Under the pieces are notes generated by a model. The model ran no database searches, was not told where the DNA came from, and was given only the letters and a program-made list of their open reading frames with translations. Made by a program: the position numbers and the translations under genes. Shown piece by piece: positions 7,757 to 11,734 of a DNA stretch of 11,734 nucleotides (position 1 is the first letter of the stretch; each line of letters starts with the position of its first letter). Source of the stretch: Lachnospiraceae bacterium (GTDB taxonomy: Bacteria > Bacillota_A > Clostridia > Lachnospirales > Lachnospiraceae); assembly GCA_017430765.1 (NCBI GenBank), contig JAFRMI010000008.1:1-11734 (forward strand). Reading direction: 5' to 3'.

Positions 7757-7785
7757 ATTATATAAAAAAGGATACGGAGATTCAA
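7757..7785 (-). promoter_or_regulatory. Predicted sigma-A promoter of the EF-G paralogue
   Basis: TTGAAT (7780-7785) and a consensus TATAAT (7757-7762) are separated by 17 bp on the minus strand. The leader to the ATG at 7670 would be about 80 nt. It contains TGCGCA twice and GCTGC/GCAGC, enough for a modest hairpin, with no recognisable riboswitch. Confidence 0.8.
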
Positions 7786-7813
7786 GCACTTTGTGACTTT
7801 TGACAAGGCCGGC

Positions 7814-7901
7814 GGGGACGCTCCTTAAAACCTTCTATCCCCCCGCCAAATCAAGCTTCTTTGAGGAATCAGGATTCAGCCGCGGGGACAGGATCCGTGG
7901 T
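7814..7901 (-). repeat. 88-bp interspersed repeat, unit D, with flipped core
   Basis: Read on the minus strand it begins ACCACGG immediately after the hipA stop codon TAG and ends TTTTAAGGAGCGTCCCC, exactly 88 bp. Compared with unit A, the flanks ACCAC and GCGGCTG are kept, but the 13-bp core is inverted (GGATCCTGTCCCC instead of GGGGACAGGAACC, one mismatch after reversal). It separates hipA from the fusA2 promoter. Confidence 0.82.
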
Positions 7902-9185
7902 CTAAAGGATGCGGCGGCAGCCGCCTGTCGCCAGAATCTGCTCCTCGAGGTCGTGGGCCATCACGAATCCGTGGGTGGACAGGGTGTCGGCGGCGGTGTG
8001 CAGGGCCTTCTCAAATTTGCCGCACAGCAGGTCAAACCGGCGCATGGCCATCCGCTGTCCGAGCCCGGCTTCGTCCGCCGCGGCGCGGAAATCATCGGGC
8101 GTGATCTCATCGAGGCTGCATTTTTCGCCGATGTAAACCGCCATGTCGCGCGTCCCGGAATCGTAGACGGATGTACTGAGAATATCGTAAAATGGAGCCA
8201 GCCTAACCCCCTTCAGACTCTCGTCATACAGGAGCGAAACATTCTTCAGGTGCGCGTCCGCATTCCCGATCAGGAAATTGAAGACAATCAGATCCCAAAG
8301 CCGCAGCTGGTCCTGTACCGGGTCGGCCGATTTTGTGCGCAGGAGTGAAAACATCTTCCGCATATAGCCGTCCGGCCGGTCCTCGTACTTTTGGACCGAC
8401 GACATTCCAAGAGCCTGGGCGAAATCCTCCTGGTGCAAACGAAGCGGGGCGTGCAGACCGTCTATAATGTCTCCGGACTTGCTGCATTTCCGGTCAAAGC
8501 GCCGTGTCGCGAAAAGCACCTCCTCGTCGCGGCCCTCTCCCAGATTGATGATAAAACTGTCCGGCACCTCCATACCGAGCTCGCGGGCAGTGAGGAGGGA
8601 AAGCTGCTCGTTCGCTACAATCCCGCTCATCCTCACGTGGCTCTGTTTGACGATGTGCGTACTTGGTGCCGTCCCTTTTGGAAGATACCAGGTGCCGCTT
8701 TCATCATCAAAGTACAGGCCGACCTTTCCGGACGCGCCTGTAAGCGAAAGATGCGCCTTTGTCACGATCTGTGCGGACGTTGTCGCCCCCTCACGCGCGA
8801 TCGCCGCGACCTCCCGGTCGGAGATGCGCTCATATCCCGGAACCGGCCGCTCTGCCCCGTCCATGAGGATGCAGACAGCGCCGAGACACTCGCTTCCGAG
8901 GCCGGCGAGGATAGAGAGATAGTCGGTTTCGTCGGCGTGCATCCACTTAGCTACGGAACGGCGGGTGAACCCTTCCGGCAGAAGGCCTTCAAAGAAGTTG
9001 CGCGTCTTTTCTGCTGAAAATGCATCCGTCTGAAGCGGCAGATTGACAGATACCGGCGCCGCACACGACTCGCTCAGATAAGCGTCGTCATAGCGGAACA
9101 CGGCGTCGGACGGATGCCCGCCGTCTATATGGCCGACCTGCTTCAAAACGCCTCCAATTTCCACACATACAAGCAGTCTTCTCAT
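7902..9185 (-). CDS. hipA: HipA-family serine/threonine kinase toxin
   Basis: Toxin of a HipBA type II toxin-antitoxin pair. The E. coli enzyme phosphorylates glutamyl-tRNA synthetase and halts translation, causing persistence; the target here is unknown. At 427 residues it is close to the 440 of E. coli HipA. The N-terminal couple domain has NFFEGLLPEG (63-72). The kinase core has the autophosphorylation loop LSLTGASGK (146-154, S147 aligning with E. coli S150), THIVK (176-180, K180 as ATP-binding lysine), RRFDR (228-232), the catalytic loop GNADAHLKN (307-315, D310) and the metal-binding PFYDI (331-335, D334). All key residues are present, so it looks active. Its ATG overlaps the hipB stop as ATGA, with GGAGGTGA just upstream. 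The stop codon abuts repeat unit D. Confidence 0.93.
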   Translation of the reverse strand: MRRLLVCVEIGGVLKQVGHIDGGHPSDAVFRYDDAYLSESCAAPVSVNLPLQTDAFSAEKTRNFFEGLLPEGFTRRSVAKWMHADETDYLSILAGLGSECLGAVCILMDGAERPVPGYERISDREVAAIAREGATTSAQIVTKAHLSLTGASGKVGLYFDDESGTWYLPKGTAPSTHIVKQSHVRMSGIVANEQLSLLTARELGMEVPDSFIINLGEGRDEEVLFATRRFDRKCSKSGDIIDGLHAPLRLHQEDFAQALGMSSVQKYEDRPDGYMRKMFSLLRTKSADPVQDQLRLWDLIVFNFLIGNADAHLKNVSLLYDESLKGVRLAPFYDILSTSVYDSGTRDMAVYIGEKCSLDEITPDDFRAAADEAGLGQRMAMRRFDLLCGKFEKALHTAADTLSTHGFVMAHDLEEQILATGGCRRIL

Positions 9186-9403
9186 GATTCACCTCCGCGC
9201 GGAAGCATCGTGATGTCCAGTCCGAGAAGCTGTGCAAGAAAGATCGCCTTCCCCAGCTCGGCCGTATCCTTTCCGCCCTCCAGATCCGAGATAAAACTGA
9301 CGCTCAGTCCGCTGAAATCCGCCAGAAATGCCTGCGTATAGTGCAGCTCCTTCCTTCTTTTCCGCAGAGCTTCACCAAAAGATTTTGCATCCGTTATAGC
9401 CAT
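9182..9403 (-). CDS. hipB: HipB-like antitoxin / XRE-family repressor
   Basis: A 73-residue helix-turn-helix protein, slightly shorter than E. coli HipB (88). The HTH spans about 22-45, with YTQAFLADFSGLSVSFISDLE fitting the XRE pattern (glutamine at 24, SVSFISDLE recognition helix). It should bind and neutralise HipA and repress the operon. It precedes hipA with a 4-bp overlap, indicating translational coupling. AAAGGA lies about 8 nt before the ATG. Three palindromes upstream (9463-9556) are the likely operators. Confidence 0.88.
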   Translation of the reverse strand: MAITDAKSFGEALRKRRKELHYTQAFLADFSGLSVSFISDLEGGKDTAELGKAIFLAQLLGLDITMLPRGGES

Positions 9404-9418
9404 TCAATATGTCCTTTT

Positions 9419-9446
9419 CTTATATGCAGTGTGAACAAAATGACAA
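9419..9446 (-). promoter_or_regulatory. Possible proximal hipBA promoter
   Basis: TTGTCA (9441-9446) and TATAAG (9419-9424) are 16 bp apart on the minus strand. Transcription would start near 9412, inside the ribosome-binding site, so a transcript from here would be nearly leaderless. The distal promoter at 9532-9561 is the better candidate. Confidence 0.3.
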
Positions 9447-9462
9447 TTGTATTAACATCAAT

Positions 9463-9478
9463 TTCGCCGTACGGCTAA
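9463..9478. promoter_or_regulatory. Palindromic operator 1 of hipBA
   Basis: TTCGCCGTACGGCTAA, with a perfect 10-bp palindromic core GCCGTACGGC. Its centre lies 39 bp from that of operator 2. Predicted HipB binding site. Confidence 0.8.
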
Positions 9479-9501
9479 ATCATTAACACAACTGTAATAT
9501 T

Positions 9502-9517
9502 TTAGCCGTACGGCTAA
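9502..9517. promoter_or_regulatory. Palindromic operator 2 of hipBA
   Basis: TTAGCCGTACGGCTAA, a perfect 16-bp palindrome and the most symmetrical of the three. Its centre is 39 bp from both neighbours. It lies downstream of the distal promoter, so bound repressor could block elongation or bridge sites. Confidence 0.82.
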
Positions 9518-9531
9518 GAAATTATGTCTAT

Positions 9532-9561
9532 ATTATATACTTCGCCGTACGGCTAAGTCAA
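9532..9561 (-). promoter_or_regulatory. Distal hipBA promoter with an operator in its spacer
   Basis: TTGACT (9556-9561) and consensus TATAAT (9532-9537) are 18 bp apart on the minus strand. Operator 3 (9541-9556) fills the spacer between the two elements and overlaps the last base of the -35, the classical position for repression. The leader would be about 120 nt and would contain operators 1 and 2. Confidence 0.7.
9541..9556. promoter_or_regulatory. Palindromic operator 3 of hipBA
   Basis: TTCGCCGTACGGCTAA, identical to operator 1 over all 16 bases, sitting between the -35 and -10 of the distal promoter. Binding here would exclude RNA polymerase. Confidence 0.82.
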
Positions 9562-9578
9562 GGGCGGACCACAGATGA

Positions 9579-9666
9579 ACCACGGGGACAGGAACCCTGG
9601 CCGATATGATGATTTGGAAAAAACCTTGAATTTACAAGGAAATTTGAGCTTTTAAGGAGCGTCCCC
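9579..9666 (+). repeat. 88-bp interspersed repeat, unit B
   Basis: It starts ACCACGGGGACAGGAACC and ends TTTTAAGGAGCGTCCCC. The internal AAAAAACCTTGAA sits at the same offset as in unit A. Bases 1-28 and most of 52-88 match unit C. It lies 17 bp beyond the -35 of the distal hipBA promoter. Confidence 0.88.
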
Positions 9667-9686
9667 ACTGACCTTCTTCGGCCACC

Positions 9687-9774
9687 GGGGACGCTCCTTA
9701 AAATCTCAGTTTTCCTTATAAATACGGGATAATTGCTCAGTTGTCTTATCGGCCAGGGTTCCTGTCCCCGTGGT
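9687..9774 (-). repeat. 88-bp interspersed repeat, unit C
   Basis: Minus-strand copy with the same ends as unit B. Its first base follows directly on the TGA stop codon of the surface-protein gene (9775-9777), so that gene has no 3' spacer before the repeat. Confidence 0.88.
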
Positions 9775-11734
9775 TCACTTCACCTTAACTTTCTTAACGG
9801 CGCTGTAAATCCCGAGGTATTTCTTACCCTTGTATGCCCTGTACGGGCGCCAGCGGACATAGTAGGTTTTGCCGCTCTTTAGTTTACTGACCGTAAAAGC
9901 GGTTTTCCCTTTGACCGTTTTAAGCTTGCTCTTCTTCATACTCTTGTATAAAGAATATTCCGCCTGGTATCCGGTCGCGCCTTTTACTTTCTTGAGAGAG
10001 AACTTTATGGATTTTTGCCCGGCTGCTGCCTTGCCGCCCGCTTTGACATAGTACCTGCAGCTGAGGTTTGACCACGGACCTCTGCGTCCATCCTTATACG
10101 CAGCCAGCTTAAACTGCGTAAGCCCCCTGGCCTTCATCTTTTTGATGACGAATTCCGCCGCATTGCCGGCCGTATAGAAGGTCCATTTCGAAGAGCCGGC
10201 CTTTCTGTACGCGATCAGGTAATTGGATGCGCCTTTCACTTTCGTATAATACAAATGCATCCACTTCTTGCTGAACTGTCCCTTCGTCCTTATCTTCGAA
10301 GCATCGATCTTTCCTATACTCTTGTCAACAGGAATCTTCCCGACGGCAGCGGCAGAGATCGGTGCCGGGGAGGACGCATCCTTAAGCGCAGCTGCGTCTG
10401 AACCGGTAACTCCCGGAGGAACTCCCGGCTGGTCAAGCAGCCTGATCTTCGTCTCCCCGAAAAAGCTTTCATTCTTTACCAGCGCACCTAAGATTTCCAG
10501 CGTATCCGCCGTCTCATCCGCCGCGATCGTCAGAACGCCGTCCGATCCGATTTTGGTGCCGCTGCTCTGATTGCCGCTGACAACCCATTTCATCGCCGTG
10601 TCATGAACATACCCGTCTACAACCGCCGTACAGACTACTTTCGAGATTTTCCCTTTCGTCACCGTATCCGGGTCAGCCTGTACAGTTACTTTGTTGATAC
10701 TGTCCACATAGGTGATGATGACTTTCTTGGCCGGTGTGCTGTCCGTGGACGACTTGACGATTCCGGTCCTCGTGCCGGAATACTTCGCGATGATCCCTCC
10801 TGACGGTTCTGCGATCCAAAGTGTAGTTGGATCGTACTTCAAAAAATTGTCCCCGCCGTCGATGCTGATCGCACAGGCAGCCCCTTCCGCCTCCAGTGTC
10901 GGGTGGCCGGACATCTCCAGATCTGACACATAGACGGCCGCCTCTGTGGAACTGAGTCCCTTTACCTTCACGGACGCATTCCCCGAAATGCTGGTGGACG
11001 CAAAAGAGATTCCCGTAAGTCTGCCGCTCAGTTCCAGAGTGCCCCCCGAGATATCAAGAGCAGAAGACGTATAACCGGAAATCGCATGCCCGTAACCGGA
11101 TTCTAATGCCGCGTTGATTTTGATGCGGCCTCCTTTCACGGAGAATGTCCCATTTTCCGGAATATGGATGCCCACCCCGCCTTTTGACGAAGTAATTTCC
11201 ACCCATACGTTCCCTCCGGATATGAAAGAAGACGATCCCTTACTAAACGGATCGATCGCATAAAAAGTATTCTTCGACGACGTACATTTGATCGTCAGGG
11301 AGCCTCCCTTCATCTGAAAGCTTCCGGAATCAATCCCGAATGCACAGCCCGCGTTGATGAGCAGGCTTCCCCCCTCCATGATGAAATTCCCTGTATGATA
11401 GAGCGCGCTTCCATCCGGGGAAGCAAACACATTGCTGCTGTAATTGATCTTAATATTTCCGCTTTTGTTTATGAAATCCCTGGCTGTTCCGCCGGTACTT
11501 GTTTCGAACCCGGATGTGGTCATGGTATTCGTGACGCCGACTCCGTAGGTTGTGAGCGCACAATGGTGTAAATAAATCCGCCCAAGCGTGATGGATTCAT
11601 CGATCATAATGGTGGTGTCCCCGCCCAGAGAAATATCTTTCCCCGTGCACCCGAACGCCTTCATCGCAGAGGTAAAGACAGTGTCCCTGATCTTATATTC
11701 ACCACCGCTTATGTAGACCTCCGCGTGCACATCC
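9775..11734 (-). CDS. Large extracellular beta-helix / Ig-like / Fn3 surface protein, 3' part (start outside window)
   Basis: An open frame of about 653 codons continuing past the right edge; no credible start is in view, and a GTG at 11730 lies inside a beta-helix repeat. The visible N-terminal part (about 1-320) has many turns of a right-handed beta-helix type, with recurring motifs such as MEGGSLLI, MKGGSLTI, VKGGRIKI and ISGGTLEL, seen in carbohydrate-binding or adhesin-like domains. A bacterial Ig-like (Big) segment spans about 345-430 (VTVQADPDTVTKG, DGVLTIAADET). A linker rich in A, P and S follows, then two Fn3-like repeats (about 490-560 and 575-650), each with a KVKGA-x-x-Y motif, ending in a lysine-rich tail. 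There is no LPXTG at the C-terminus, so anchoring is unclear. This modular style is common in Lachnospiraceae surface proteins. No enzymatic domain is visible. Confidence 0.8.
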   Translation of the reverse strand, partial: DVHAEVYISGGEYKIRDTVFTSAMKAFGCTGKDISLGGDTTIMIDESITLGRIYLHHCALTTYGVGVTNTMTTSGFETSTGGTARDFINKSGNIKINYSSNVFASPDGSALYHTGNFIMEGGSLLINAGCAFGIDSGSFQMKGGSLTIKCTSSKNTFYAIDPFSKGSSSFISGGNVWVEITSSKGGVGIHIPENGTFSVKGGRIKINAALESGYGHAISGYTSSALDISGGTLELSGRLTGISFASTSISGNASVKVKGLSSTEAAVYVSDLEMSGHPTLEAEGAACAISIDGGDNFLKYDPTTLWIAEPSGGIIAKYSGTRTGIVKSSTDSTPAKKVIITYVDSINKVTVQADPDTVTKGKISKVVCTAVVDGYVHDTAMKWVVSGNQSSGTKIGSDGVLTIAADETADTLEILGALVKNESFFGETKIRLLDQPGVPPGVTGSDAAALKDASSPAPISAAAVGKIPVDKSIGKIDASKIRTKGQFSKKWMHLYYTKVKGASNYLIAYRKAGSSKWTFYTAGNAAEFVIKKMKARGLTQFKLAAYKDGRRGPWSNLSCRYYVKAGGKAAAGQKSIKFSLKKVKGATGYQAEYSLYKSMKKSKLKTVKGKTAFTVSKLKSGKTYYVRWRPYRAYKGKKYLGIYSAVKKVKVK

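Larger units (their letters stand above)
9576..9777. repeat. Inverted pair of 88-bp units (BIME-like palindrome)
   Basis: Units B and C face each other with their GTCCCC ends inward. The outer arms match perfectly for 31 bp (9576-9606 and 9747-9777) and the inner arms for 17 bp (9650-9666 and 9687-9703), with a 20-nt centre at 9667-9686. The transcript could fold into a long hairpin. There is no T-run, so it is not a canonical intrinsic terminator. Together with the hipBA control region this accounts for the 371 gene-free bases at 9404-9774. Confidence 0.88.

Noticed and set aside
9463..9556. Regularly spaced repeats resembling a mini CRISPR array
   Set aside because: The repeats are 16-bp perfect or near-perfect palindromes, only three in number, with 23-bp spacers, and one lies inside a promoter spacer next to an HTH gene. 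Operators explain them better, and there are no cas genes.
9650..9703. Intrinsic terminator formed by the 17-bp inner arms of units B and C
   Set aside because: The stem is long and stable, but neither strand has a T-run after it and the loop is 20 nt. It may still influence RNA stability, but it is not a canonical terminator.

Overview
The window looks like chromosomal DNA of a Gram-positive Clostridia member, most likely Lachnospiraceae. The reasons are the radical-SAM DUF512 / der / plsY gene order, a long (408-residue) PRPP synthetase of the kind seen in that family, a second EF-G-like GTPase, strong GGAGG ribosome-binding sites, and a secreted beta-helix/Ig/Fn3 surface protein. This is inferred from gene content, not from a search.

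Layout. Positions 27-3940 hold a minus-strand operon: a DUF512 radical-SAM protein, the ribosome-assembly GTPase Der, and the acyltransferase PlsY, read from a promoter at 3912-3940 and closed by a terminator at 27-53. A divergent intergenic region (3869-4220) holds that promoter, an 88-bp repeat and the prs promoter. prs (4221-5447, plus) then converges on an EF-G paralogue (5580-7670, minus), with one intrinsic terminator for each gene between them. Beyond fusA2 the character becomes accessory: a complete hipBA toxin-antitoxin operon (7902-9403, minus), its regulatory region with three copies of a 16-bp palindrome spaced exactly 39 bp centre to centre, a pair of inverted 88-bp repeats, and the 3' part of a large surface-protein gene that runs off the right edge.

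The least expected structure is a family of four 88-bp repeat units (3957-4044, 7814-7901, 9579-9666, 9687-9774). All have identical length, strongly conserved ends and divergent middles. Two begin at the base immediately after a stop codon (hipA and the surface gene), two form an inverted pair able to fold into a long hairpin, and one carries a flipped 13-bp core. They resemble non-autonomous REP/BIME or MITE-like elements, but no transposase is present here.

The housekeeping genes serve phospholipid synthesis, ribosome assembly, nucleotide precursor supply and translation. hipBA is probably autoregulated through the palindromes. Two GTPases carry non-consensus G4 motifs (Der domain 1: NAVD; EF-G paralogue: TELD).
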